Source of the DNA: Stemphylium vesicarium
Taxonomy: Eukaryota > Ascomycota > Dothideomycetes > Pleosporales > Pleosporaceae
DNA length: 64,000 nucleotides
NCBI GenBank assembly: GCA_004380135.1
Contig: QXCR01000047.1
Coordinates: 1 to 64,000, forward strand
Reading direction: 5' to 3'
Made by a program: the position numbers and the translations under genes. This document shows positions 1 through 11,827 of this stretch, in pieces; the stretch's first letter is position 1, and each line of letters opens with the position of its first letter. A model generated the notes under the pieces. That model searched no databases. It was not told the DNA's origin and saw only the letters and a program-made list of their open reading frames with translations.

Positions 1-3000
1 GGGGGGAGGGGTTCCACGAGTGCTTTTTCCCGTTTTTGTCCCTGTTACTCTTCCGACATGGGGTGTACCAGCGAAGGCGTTATTTTGCGTGGGGCTGTAG
101 ATGTGTGTGTGTGCGTCACTTTTGATGGAGGGAGGGTATAGTAATAACAAATATTTCTTCACCTTTCCACTTCAACCCAGTCCGGCGTCTCCACGGCTCT
201 TTAATGTAACGAGTAGGTAGACTTGGGATTGGTTATAGCGTGTATATATGTATGCATATGGGGGGGGTTAAAGGAGGTAGGAGGTAGGAACATCTAGAGA
301 GTTTGCGCGTCACCTAAGACCCTTTTTTTTATACCTTTTTGTTTTATACCTAGCTTGGAACGTTCCTCTTTTCCCCCATTCTCCATAATGGACTGACTGA
401 CTGACTGACTAGTGTAAGTGTGGGTGTAGTTAACGTTGCAGAAAAAGCGAATTAGATATCGCGTTTGAAAACGGTGCAGGAAATGTTTGGGTTGTTAGTT
501 TTGCACGCCACGCGCGGTTGGGGAGGGAAAGCGAGGAAAGGGGATGGATTGTATAGCATTGGAACGCTGTTTATGGGTACACTATACACCCTTACCTCCC
601 TTATTATCCCGCTCCCCGAGTCGCCAACCAACGTAGGTCCATGCTCTGCCTGCTGCAGCGGCAAAAGCGAGCAGTGTGCTGTGGTGGCAGGCCCTGCATC
701 GCGCGATACCGTGTGGCAAGTGCAAAGCCAAGGCGTGATGTGGGCGGACGCTGGATGTTGTGAGGACCAGCGGGAAGGAAGGAAGGTGCAGGTGTAGTGT
801 GCATGAGGAACGGACTGCGGTTGTATGGCTCCGTTGGGGTCACGTCTGTTGGAAAGACCTATGACTGTCCATTTATCTGGCAAATCGCTTCTACTTCACT
901 ATCCCCTTTTCTCCGTTTCGTGCTTGCAGGTTTTCTTGCGTGGATAAGGAGGTTAGTGGTGTTTTCGTATACATAGCCTTGTGTAAACCCTTAGCGATAT
1001 CTAATTGTATGCTTTCCTAGAAGAAGGGTGGGTTTCCAACACCTAGACTAATAGCGAATACCATTAAGCTCTTTTCGAAGATGGCTAGCTGTGTGTTAGC
1101 TCGTGACACCACATGGTTTATGGTTTACGACGCTCAAAGGGACTCGCAGTCTAAGACTATAAAACATGGTAAAGGCTATGCTTTATCGACTTCTGAATCT
1201 GGAACTGGCGAAGAGCAGAGCTGGGTGCTGATTCTTTTCGATGTTAGCATTGCGCGCAGGCTCTCTTCTGAGAAACGTGACAAGAAATTGGGTTTGTAGA
1301 AGTCGATCCGTAGAACCGTGAAACCGAGCTGAACCATAACATCAAGTTTGGATATGCTGTATATCAAAGGAATTTTTTTGAAGGGCATGGGTCGAATCTG
1401 GATCGCATTTCTCGAATTGTTGTTGAATAGCTTTACTCGCCGCATTCAGGTCGGCTTAAAAGTTTCCAGCTCTTTCCATGTTACACCACTAGCTTGAAAC
1501 ATATATCAGAGGCTCTAGGGAAAAGACAAGAAACAGTGTCTCGCGGTTTCCACACAAGTTCTAGCATCCTTGCTGCTCTATCCTTTCGTTCGTCTCATTA
1601 AAGCGCCAGCCATTGCAGACAGTGGCTCGTTTCGTTGCCGCTGCGTTCACATATCTTATGGAACGAGACTACCCCGCTTGCCTGACCGGTAGCAAGCCGA
1701 CCCGTTGGAACGGTGTTGGTACAACATGTGCACGAACAGCCACATGGCTCAAAGTACGGTGACCCCTGTGCTACCTTATCTTTGTGCACATCAAAACGTC
1801 GCCGAACATAAGATGCTTTACACCTGAATCAGATTCCCAGATACTGCACGTCAGACGATGCGGCACCGTCAGAAAAGCGCTTCTCAATCGCCTCAAACCA
1901 GACCAGATCGGCAGGCAGGCAGGCAGGCAGGCAGGCAGTGTCGGCATATTCTGACTGCACAGCAGACACGCGCGGAAAGTGTCATTGTTGCTAAAAATTT
2001 CCCCCACGGCGGCATACTACCGCTGCTTTCGAGTCATTGGTAGTCTCGCGACATGCCTCTTTACTGCTTACCATAAGCTTCGTGATCAGAAACCCCACCC
2101 AAAAGCACATGCCCATCTACGCAAAATGCTCCATCTGGGGCCTGGCGCAGGACATTGCTACTAGTGCAAACTCACATGTCTTCGCCTGCAGCGTCGATTG
2201 GCTCATCATCCAGACGCGCTCCACGCATTCAATCTATTTCACCCAATAGATGTGTAGCCGGGACGCCTCGCCAGCTGATTAAGGTAGGTCAGCACAGCCA
2301 ATCTGCCGAACTAGGCATTGCCGAGCCCATTGAGGCGCCAGCCAGATGAGAAGGCTTTCTACAGGGTGTCCTTGCTAGGTGGAGTGGAGTTGAGTGCGCG
2401 GGGGGGGGGGCTGAGATGATGCTGTGATTGTGGAATGTATGCTTGCATTACGTCACCAAAGTGTCGCTGGACCTTTGTCGCCGAGGATTCAAGCGGAGCA
2501 AGGTATTTGAAATCTATCCCTGGAGAGCCCTTTGGCCCAGGCTTGGATATGAAATACGATTCCTCGGCTAATGCAATTATCTGGTTCGTCAGTAGTCTCT
2601 GCCCAGGTGTTGCGTTCGCGGGCGGCAAAGACATGCATCGGCCCGTTGTGGATCTATGAACCGGGCCGTAAAGGCGTATTCGTGCGTAAACTGCTCCTGC
2701 TCCTTCTCTCTCCACCACCACCACCATAGGGCGTTTCCAACCTCAGCATCTTCACGCCCACGCGCGCATCCCCCCCCTCAGTCTCTCTCTCTCTCCCCAC
2801 TGCGGCCCCAATCGCGAGATGAAAAGTTCGACACGCGGCTGACCCGCCTCAGCGCATGCACATGCATGTCTCAGCCACCCGTCCAGTTCCCACTCGGGAA
2901 GGCAGTAAGGCACAGCGCCTCTTCAATCCTTCCCCTCCCCAAGACCCACCGTTTTGCACTCGACCCTGCCTCCGCCATTGGTGCACCGCCATCCGTCCAT

Positions 3001-4223
3001 GCAAACATGTAGTAAGGCCATCTTACGCCGCTATGTTTAGGATGCGCATGTGGCGTGGAGCCACCCGCGCATGCTGCAAAAGCTTGATCAGAGTGTTCAG
3101 CGGGAGGAACGGGACGGAGTTCGTCGCAGTGATGAGGTACACAGCTCAGGGAGAGTGCCTGTGGCTGGTAGCGGGGCGTAGCGCTGATGGCAGCGATTGA
3201 TATCCTGAGTGACATGATTGAGAGGTGTCTAGTTGATGAGATGCTGACTGCCAGGCTCTGGAGTAACCGACTCACGCTCCTCAAGGCTAGGCGAAGCGCA
3301 ACACCGTGCCAACAAATCTCAACGTCGATTGTGACATGTACGATTTTGCTCTAGCCCATCTGCGACGACCGCCGACTTGCAAGATTTCCAACAAAATTTC
3401 CCCCAGTCATTCCAAGCGCCTGGCCAAAATGATTTCACAAACCCCGTCAATCACGTTGCGGAATCTGCCTTGACAACCCAGCAATACCCAAACTACCGGG
3501 TAAAGAGCCATCTTACGGCACCACCTAGGCTGCAAGTCGTTAATTGCCTCAGAATGGAACATTGGGGGCCTTTCGCTGCGATATACACCAATAGCGGCAA
3601 TGCTGGTCCGCGGCGCATGCGTTTCGGTTTAGGACAACATAATGTACATTGCGCGTGTACGGATCCTCATGCCACGTTAAAGTGGGGGAAACTGCAGATT
3701 CTAAAATTTCTTACAAGGCGATTGTAGGATCAACAAGGGCGTGCGTAGCTGTTGACGCAAGTTTCAGCGCAACGTTGAGGGGGAAAGAGCCCAGAGGATA
3801 CGGTGAGATGATGTAGGTGGGAGGGGCCAAGACCCAAACAGGAAAACGGAGGCAGTCGGAAAAGGAAACGGAAAGCGAGTTTGCAGAATGACCGTGCGTG
3901 ACACACGATCAAGGTTCGAAATTGTTTATATTATAAGTGCACCTATGATGTTGCAGCGTGAAGAAATGGACCCTCCGTTACTCTTTTTTGCTGGGGCGTC
4001 GCCCCGTATGCATCTCGACACCAGCGTCTAAGAATATGTATAGATGGTAGATGAGCAAGACGGCTTCTAAATGTTGACCAAGTAAATGACCAACAAGAAA
4101 GCATTGCTCGAAAAAAAAAACACTGAAAGATGGCTCAGTAAAGACGGGGCTAAGATATACATGTGTGCCATAAAAGAGTCTAAGATTTGGAGATGCAAGC
4201 TGCTCAACGGACAGCGGGGTATG
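1..4223. other. gene-free stretch at left edge
   Basis: I see no convincing coding region on either strand. Open frames are short (up to about 140 codons), overlap antisense, and resemble no family I know. Visible simple sequence: a GACT tetranucleotide run near 391-411, an AGGC/CAGG run at about 1912-1936, a G10 run at about 2401-2410, and CT-rich tracts near 2780-2800. The first few hundred bases could be the 3' untranslated region of a gene beyond the window; that is a guess. Confidence 0.5.
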
Positions 4224-5735
4224 TTACACAGTGTTGACGCGCATACGGTTCTTGGTCCGCGACGCCATTTGGCGCCTGATGGCTTCCGGGGCTGCCGACA
4301 TGGTGATCTTGAACGTTTCTCTAACGCTAACTCGGAGCGACGCCTCCATGGAGAGATACACACCGCTTCCGATACCCGTCTCAGCTTCGTTGCCAGCTCT
4401 GCAGTACCGTTTGGAGAACCTGTCGATGAGTTTCTCAATCTTGGGCAGTTCCGAGAGCACAATGTTGGTCCGGTAGGTGCTCTCAGCCTCTGATTCCAGA
4501 GAGCCGGGTCCGATGGCTTGTTGCGGCAAGGGCTCCGTCTTGATTTCTGAAGACAAAAATCTGCGTTGGCAGTGGACTCTAGCGATGTCTTGGTACCATG
4601 ATAGAATCTTCGTGATACTAAGGTCGATAACGGCTGAGAAATGGGGGTCAGACGTGCAGTCACAATCCAGCAAAGCATAAAGCCTTTCCACTGCAGCCTT
4701 GTTGGCGGATAGTACAGACTCAAGAGTTGGAGAGCCATCTGTTGCACTAGTAAATTCTCCAAAGTGACGAGTCTCGGGCGGTGTGTATAGGCTGTTGAGT
4801 ATCTGGAAGGCGAAAGAAGTGCAGTTGTGGGTGGACTTCTCAATTGAAGCTGGTGGCGTTGGTAAAGGCGCAGGTACCATGGGTGGAGATGGAGTTATGG
4901 CTTTCTCTTCTGACACGAAGATGTCGTTTGGCACACCAAGGAACTGCTGGCTAGCGTCGGGTGAAGGTTGCTGCGTATCCAGCGATGCGTACATGTCAGG
5001 CTGGCTTTGACTGCTAGTGGAACGAACGTGCCCATGGTAGGCGGTGTGTTGTGGCAGGTATTGCGGAACCGGAGCGAACATGTGCATCTGATCTCCGAAC
5101 ATCATGTTCTCGCTGTTCGACCACACGCTGACAACTGAGCCAGCACCTTCGGAAAATGCGGGGGATCGGCTGCCGTTGAGGGTATTCGTGACGAAAGCAT
5201 CTTGGAAGTGGCATTCTGGGGTTCTGGGGCCAAAGTAAAAAGGGTCTGACGGCTCTGGCGAGCTTTCATAGTTATACAAGGTGCGCGGAATAAGCTCCAC
5301 CCTGTTTCCCAGGGATCTATAGGAGCCAGCAGGTGACACCTCGCGCTTGATACTGCCATCGGGGTTTCTGTGCTTCCTTGGTTTACCCAGTCTGCCCAGT
5401 GTGAGCAAAAGGTTGTGTTAAGTGGAATGTAAAGCATACCTCATAGATGGAGAGTAGTTGCAACAAATACTCATGTTCCCGCACCGTTGGCAAGTTGGTC
5501 TTATCTTGTCACACTTGACCTATAGCGTGTCAGTACAGTGACAAGCGTCTATGCCGAGAGTTAGGCATACTTTGGCGCGAGAGCATGCGTCGCAAGAAGC
5601 TCTCATCTTTCGAGGCTTTTGGTCACCTTTCAATCCGGTGGCTGACATGGTGATTTCTGGACCAGCGACGATGTCCTCCATTGCCTGTGACGGTGACGGA
5701 TGGGCAAAATATGTTTGAACAGGAGACTTGAACAT
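4224..5735 (-). CDS. Zn2Cys6 transcription factor with AflR-type regulatory domain
   Basis: Three exons fit: 5735-5571, 5519-5440 and 5391-4224, giving about 470 residues. Splicing restores a binuclear zinc cluster with cysteines near residues 48, 51, 58, 65, 68 and 74/75. The zinc cluster is cut by intron 1 and followed by a basic linker (SPSMRLGKPRKHRNPDG). The C-terminal half (roughly 270-440) carries the pattern of the AflR family: an ILNSLY segment, then a VLSANKAAVERL segment, then ITKILSWYQDIARVH. AflR relatives bind DNA in the nucleus and usually switch on a secondary-metabolite cluster beside them. No polyketide or peptide synthetase, P450 or methyltransferase is adjacent here, so the target is unknown. 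A second in-frame ATG at codon 19 could be the true start. The fold assignment is strong; a regulatory role in metabolite synthesis is inference. Confidence 0.85.
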
Positions 5736-8352
5736 GTTATATCGATGATAGTGTGACCTTGGAATGAGTATACCGAGAAGTGAAGTAGAAAGTCGTTTTA
5801 TATATAACGATGATTGGGAATCGATGAGCTTTAGTCTGAACTAGGGTCAATACTGGAACGGTCGTGGTTGGACCCAGCGTGCAGTAGGCGTACATGCACC
5901 GGCGCAGGTGTGTGGTAGGATAGGCGTCAAGCTGATGTTTGGGAGTACAGGGGCAGGGATCAATGCAGCCATAGCGAACGGACGTGCTTAGATGGGGCTG
6001 AGGGCTTACACGGCAACTTACATGCTCCATTCAGTCTAGTGCTTCCCAGGGTGGGATGTGGAACCAGATGAGCGCATCCGAATCTGCCAGCAATCAAGAT
6101 CGAAGAGTCGATATGCGTAATGACTTGACTGATGCTCAAAACGGGCTTCATATGGCAACGCTTTCCTAAATGCTCTGGTGAGGTTTCCAGCATTGAGTGT
6201 GCGCACTGGTCGAAGCAGACAGCCATTTGGATCTACTGTGCCATACTTGTGGGCCAAGATGAGGCTCGGCGACGTGGTGCTGCGGTATGGAGAGAATAGC
6301 CGGATGATTTGAATAGATTATCACCACGAGGGTTGTACCGAGTGAACCGCCGCGTCGGTACGTTGCTTCGGTGTTCTGCAGCGGCATTGGCTTAGCAGTG
6401 CGATGCCAGGCCCCTCAGGTTCAGCCCCTGCTGCATATCACAGTCAGTTGCTCTTGGTAGCATTACTCGACGGGTGCGTGGGATTTCTAGTGCTGATTTA
6501 CGTGGTCTAGTCTGCTACACAAAAAGAACAGCGCTTGTCAATCTTTGCTACAAAATCCAGCTAAGCCTCGCTTTTCTGACATCGTAGCTGTGGGTGTGAG
6601 ATTTTCGGTGTGTACGCTACACAGTGGCATGTAAGGCAGCGTCTAGCAGTCTCTAGGGCTGAAGATGGGTAGGACACGTCGCACACGATCATTCGCATTT
6701 TGGAGGAGCAAAGCACACGGCTCGAGGGACTGGCCAGATGCTGCAAAGTTGCATGGGTACCGTATTTGATCCTGCGTTGTAGCCAACGTTGTACAATCTT
6801 TGAGACTTGCCGTTTCGTACAGTAAACCAACATCACGCCTCGCCAAGGCTGTATTGGTGCGGGCCGATCGCGCGGAGACACACTACTCCATGTTCGCAGA
6901 GGCAGCCTGTGCGCTCCACAATGGTTGGCCTTGCACCATGTGGAGCTTGATGCTGTCATTTTCGTGGTGCGATGATGTCGTCGCCGCTCACGTGCTATTC
7001 TGGCAAGAGTGAAGGTAGCACCTACGCTCAGCCTCGTCGAGCGAGGCAGGACATACAGAGCTTGGCATCATTAGGGCTGTGGGGAGTCCAAGGCCCGTAG
7101 CGACCTGCGAAGCCGTGAAATCCGATGCAAGAGCTGCCGAACGAACATTTTCTAACAGTCTGGGCAAAGAGGGGCGGAGAGTCGAAAGTCGAAAGCGTGT
7201 TGGGGCGTCGCGTGGGTAGATTGGGTTCAGGAACGGCATGCGTGTAGCCGCCCGTCCCTCTCCCGCCGCGCCAAAGCTTGGCCGCTAGCGCGATGTTACA
7301 TTAATCAATTTCTCAACCCTCAGGCTTCAGGAAAACTGCTGCAAGCTGCAAATTGATCGCGACAGAGTGCTCCCTTGGGGCCAAAGAAGGTTTCGCGACC
7401 TGGAACAATGTATCCGGCCTGTACATGCTCAGGTGCAAGGCGTACGCCGACCCCAAATCTTAAAATTACCGGGTGCTGGGCATCAGGCCATGCGCAAAGG
7501 ATCCAGTCATGTAGTACCCCACCACAATCGGCAAGCTTCTCATCCTCGCCTGATCTTCATCATCAAACTCAATAACTTACCCAGTTTAGCCTGCATGAAT
7601 AACGACTAAACCTTGGTGTGTCTTACTACACTATCACGCGACTCGAGATGCGATTGGAAGCACATGAGTGTCCAACAAGTGTTGGGTTGGGTTGGGTTGA
7701 GCTCCAGGGTGTCATCCCGTCGTCACAACAGAATTTACGGAGGAATGTTAGAAGAACTGTGTCGTGATGTGCCGTTCCTCTACTATCTCTCACACGTCCG
7801 GAGACGTGGATGCAAGAGGAGGTAAAAGACTGCATGACAAGGGGACAGCTACTTTCCTCGCGATCGTGGGGGCTAGAGGCGTAAGTTTCAGGTCGAATGA
7901 AGTTTGTGGGTGCATGCATCCGTGGAAGCCGCCTATCTTCAATGTAGGAAGTTCGCCAATTGGTTATATGCTGGAAAGGATCTTCGTGAGTTCGTGCGCT
8001 TCTGGTCTGGCTGCTTATCCAGTTCCGATAAGGCCGCATTTAACGTTGGATCGGAAATGCTAATTGAGCACATGTGTCATGGCTCGCACAGTGTGTAGAG
8101 TGAAAGGACCCCGCAGGACGCGGCGTGACTGTACTCTGCATTGCAAATGTGTCATGGGTTGTTCAAGAATCTTGGGGGTAGGTGGGCTATCATAATTTTA
8201 CTGCACCCCAAATCTCATTGTACAGTCTTCCCATCTCTCTCCCAATTTGAAGGATCCGCCACCCTCAAAACGATTAGGCCAGGGCGTGCATAGTATCGAT
8301 GGTGACGGTACCTCTTGGCCTTGAATGACCCCGGCCCTCGATAGGGGGAGGA
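5736..8352. other. intergenic, 2.6 kb, no gene seen
   Basis: This is upstream of the AflR-like regulator and downstream of MSH5. Only short unrecognised open frames occur. A short TTGGG repeat lies near 7682-7702. Part of it should hold the regulator's promoter and MSH5's 3' untranslated region. Confidence 0.45.
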
Positions 8353-11300
8353 CTAAGCACGAGAGTCCGTTGTGGTAGATATCGTGAGTATGTCGTTTAG
8401 TATGGTCTTGGGGTCGCGATAGACGTCCGCTTCAAGGAAATCCCTTGCAATTTGCTCCTGAATCAAAACTTAGACGACCCGATAAACCGGATGGGTGAAC
8501 ATACCGCTTCTTCCAGCTCAGCAACTTCATCCTCCGGCATCTGGCAGCATGCTGAGACTAAATCCTCACCCCTTACCGAGAGGAGTATGAGGTTCTCTGC
8601 GCGTTGGATGATCTCAGGTGGAACACCATTCATGGCAGCACAGCTAAATCGCTATGAGTATTGATCTGCGATAGAACAATTTGCAAGCTCACCAAGTGCC
8701 GAAACTCGAAGTGCTTCGCCCTTCACGAAAGCTAAGTATTATTAGGCCCTCGCACTCCATGTTGAATAAGTATGCTTACTTGTAGAGATAGGTTATTTGA
8801 TCACTGATTTCTTGAGCTTCAGTGTCGACGCGTACCTCCATATGTCCAAACCCAAGGGCAGGCCTAGATTGGAGCAGTCCCATCTCGAAAATCTCTTTGG
8901 CTTTTGTCAGAACCTGATGTGAAGGAAGATACCTCTCATACCGTGAAAATGCGTAGCCCCGATAACCTTTGGTCTCTCGCTACCCAAGTTTAGCAAGTAG
9001 TCTATGACTGCACATGCCAGGCCAGCTCCATCGCTCGATTCAGTTTCTTTCCCAAACTCATCTATTATGAGGAGGCTTCGTCGTGTAGCCAGACTCAAGG
9101 CGAGTGAAATTTGCTGTAGATCTATCATGAAGGCGCTTTGCACACGGGATACCGTTTCACGTGTGGTGACTCTGGAGAGAATCTTGTCTGTCAACCCGAT
9201 CATTGCGCTAGTTGCTGGTACGAAGCTTCCCACGTGAGCCATGTAGACAATCAATGCCACCTGCTTGAGATAAACGCTTTTCCCGGAGTAGTTGGGCCCA
9301 GTCAAGACAAGCATGCTCGGAAGCTCTTTGTGCGTATCCGCATGATGATCCATGGAGCTGGTGAGCGGCTGATCTTCGTTGCTGGGGCTTTGGTCGGTTT
9401 CTCTGTCAAACACTTCACCGCCTTCGCCACCCCTCAAGATCGTGTCATTTGAGATGAAGGAAGATACCGTGAGCTCTTGCAGCATATGACGCCCGCCTTC
9501 GATTTGTACGGCATTTTCTTGGGTCATCTGGGGGCGACAGAGCTTGTAGATCTTTGCACCTTGTGCTAAGGCCAGTAAGCAATCAAGCTCCCCGAAGACG
9601 TCAGAACAAGTGGTCAAAAGTCCTTCGTATTGAAGCAGGTACTGAGCAAGTTCATGGCTGATTTCAATCTCGCGATCCGAAATGATACCATAGACATCGC
9701 CGAAGTGATCGTCCATCTCCCTGGTTTCGCTATTCTTGAAATAGACTTGCTCTTCGGTGGCAAACATCCTCTCCCAAGGATAGTCGAAGTTGCCGGCATA
9801 GATGGCATTGCCAGTGTCCGGATCAACCGGTGTCGTGCAGAGAAAGCCGATCTGGGGGAAGTAGATGACATTCAGGGTATCCCGTAGATCAGAAGGCATG
9901 TTTTCGGACAGCTTTCTTGCTACTCGGTTGAGGAAGTCATCAAGGCTATCGAGAGTCAGCTTCATCTGATCCAGTTCTTCGTCGATTCCGGGCATGATGA
10001 TGGTGCGGCCTTGTTCTGCCGAGTCTCTTAGGTCGATAGTCTCACTGATCTTCCGACCAATCTGGGCCAAGTGGTAGCCTTCGAGCTTCTCCAACACCTT
10101 ATTCCTAATAGCCAAGTTCTCTCCATCTAGCACTTCTTGGAGTGTATCTTTAATTTTGAGAGCATGAAAAGCGAAGGCCCGGATGGACGTCCAGATGCTT
10201 TTCGCAAAGCCTCTAGCACCTTTGGCCGAGCCACCCACTCCCTTTCTCAAGTTTACCATCATAATACGCATGTTGCCGATATTTTTCAGGTTTCGCACCA
10301 GAGTCTGCAGCGTAGTGTCGTTGTCTGAGCGAGTAAAGACACTCACCGCATTCAACCTCTCGTTGATGATATCAAGATTCAGACTGGGCCGCAAGAACTG
10401 CTGCCTGAGTAGGAACCTTCCTTGCGGAGTTCGCGCCAGATGATGAAAAAGGCCATATATAGAGAGACCTTCCTTCTCGCCCGAGCTGGCTTTGGTAGGA
10501 CCCTTGTTGTGCAAGTGGGGATGTGACTCGGCGCCCAAGACCTGCAAAGAATAAAGGGTATCGGCGTTGATAAACATCGTCTCGCGAAGGCTAAACATCT
10601 CGAGCGTCGATATGCGGAACATGAGATTTGCGGAACGATCGCCGGGAAGGTATGCAGCAGCGCGTCGACGTTGCAGATAGGATATGAGTGCTCCAGCGCA
10701 ACCAACCTGGCTAATTTTAGCAGTGAATGCATAAAAAAGGACTGTAAAAGTACCGTTGAGCGACTCTCAAGGTCAATCCACCCTGCAAGGCGGAGAAGTT
10801 GCCCTTGCTGACCTGCAGTGTTTTCTTCATCCGGATGACCAGCCGAAGTAAGCTCTCCTGGGACGTTGAAGCTGATGCGGATACCATTCTCGTCTCCCAG
10901 GCGAAGACTTACAAGCTTGTTCTTCGCGGAGTCGTAGTAGAATTCGCTCGGTGGCCTCACTTCGAGCAGAAACGGAAGGCGGAATTGATCGTTGTCGCTG
11001 GTCATAGACTCGCCGTTTCTGGCCTCCGGATCGAAGCGATCAATGACCTTATCGTCAATTTTGGTTGAGACGAGGATTACGGTAGGGTCGATGTATGTCC
11101 TCACTTAAGCTGGTCAGCAAGGATGGCGTGTGATAGCTAACAAAGCACTCACGGGCGTCCACAACGTCAACTTCCCCGCACTGTGTATCTTCCATGAAAT
11201 ACAGCTGCTCTTCTCTGGCAACATAATAACAACAGCCCACTGTTCCTCGCGGAGTCAGGTCTACTGCCATGATAACTTCATTCAGCGTATCATCATTTCC

Positions 11301-11552
11301 GTTGGCATCTTCATTCACTCCAGAGAGCGCATCAAGCGACGTGTCGTCCGGAAAAGACCCTCTGGATATCTGTGCGCGTGCTCTGCTTGGTCCTGCGTGC
11401 ACAGTTGAAGCTGAGCGCACGGAAGAGCGACGTGAGGTGTTGGTGGAGCCAGAAGTGCGACTTGTCCCATTACCGCGATTGCTGTTCGAGGAAGCGCTGC
11501 TACGACTACCTCTATGGCGGTAAGGGACCTTGAATTGCGGGTTGCGTGCCAT
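8353..11552 (-). CDS. MSH5: MutS homologue 5 (meiotic recombination)
   Basis: Seven exons in consistent phase: 11552-11153, 11103-10754, 10706-8942, 8894-8780, 8731-8693, 8643-8505 and 8457-8353, giving about 970 residues. The N-terminal ~95 residues are Ser/Arg/Asn-rich. The MutS core follows (connector, then lever with LMFRISTLEMFSLRETMFIN). The ATPase has Walker A GPNYSGKS near residue 719, Walker B LLIIDEFGKET near 794, and the ATHFHE segment that completes across the intron at 8941-8895. The C-terminal helix-turn-helix reads CAAMNGVPPEIIQRAE. MSH5 pairs with MSH4 as the MutSgamma clamp that stabilises Holliday-junction intermediates and promotes crossovers; it lacks mismatch-binding function. 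One exon is only 39 nt. The start was chosen at MARNPQFKVPYRHRG; an in-frame extension upstream is possible but not supported by composition. Confidence 0.93.
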
Positions 11553-11827
11553 GGCGACGATGGCAACGATAGCGTATCTAGCGAAAGTAAGAGACGACAA
11601 GTGGACAGGGTTGAGATGGGGAGGGAAGCAGCGAAGGTGCGCTCGCATGGCGCGTGCCTGCCGCGACGGGCAAGAACTCAAACGTGAGCAGGGTATCATT
11701 TACATTGTTGAATTCTACGAAAAGAAAGAGATTTTGACCTACATACGCCGATGATGCTACGTTATATACATGTAATGGTACAATTTACAGTCTGTTTTAC
11801 AGTCGTATCGTCATTAGTCATCCTGCA

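Noticed and set aside
7682..7702. TTGGG repeats as an interstitial telomere
   Set aside because: Only about four units, and the fungal telomere unit is TTAGGG; this is ordinary simple sequence.
8914..8941. A 28-nt intron in MSH5 ending at CACATCAG
   Set aside because: Too short and leaves the wrong phase. A 47-bp intron ending at CCAAAG gives the conserved ATHFHE continuation.
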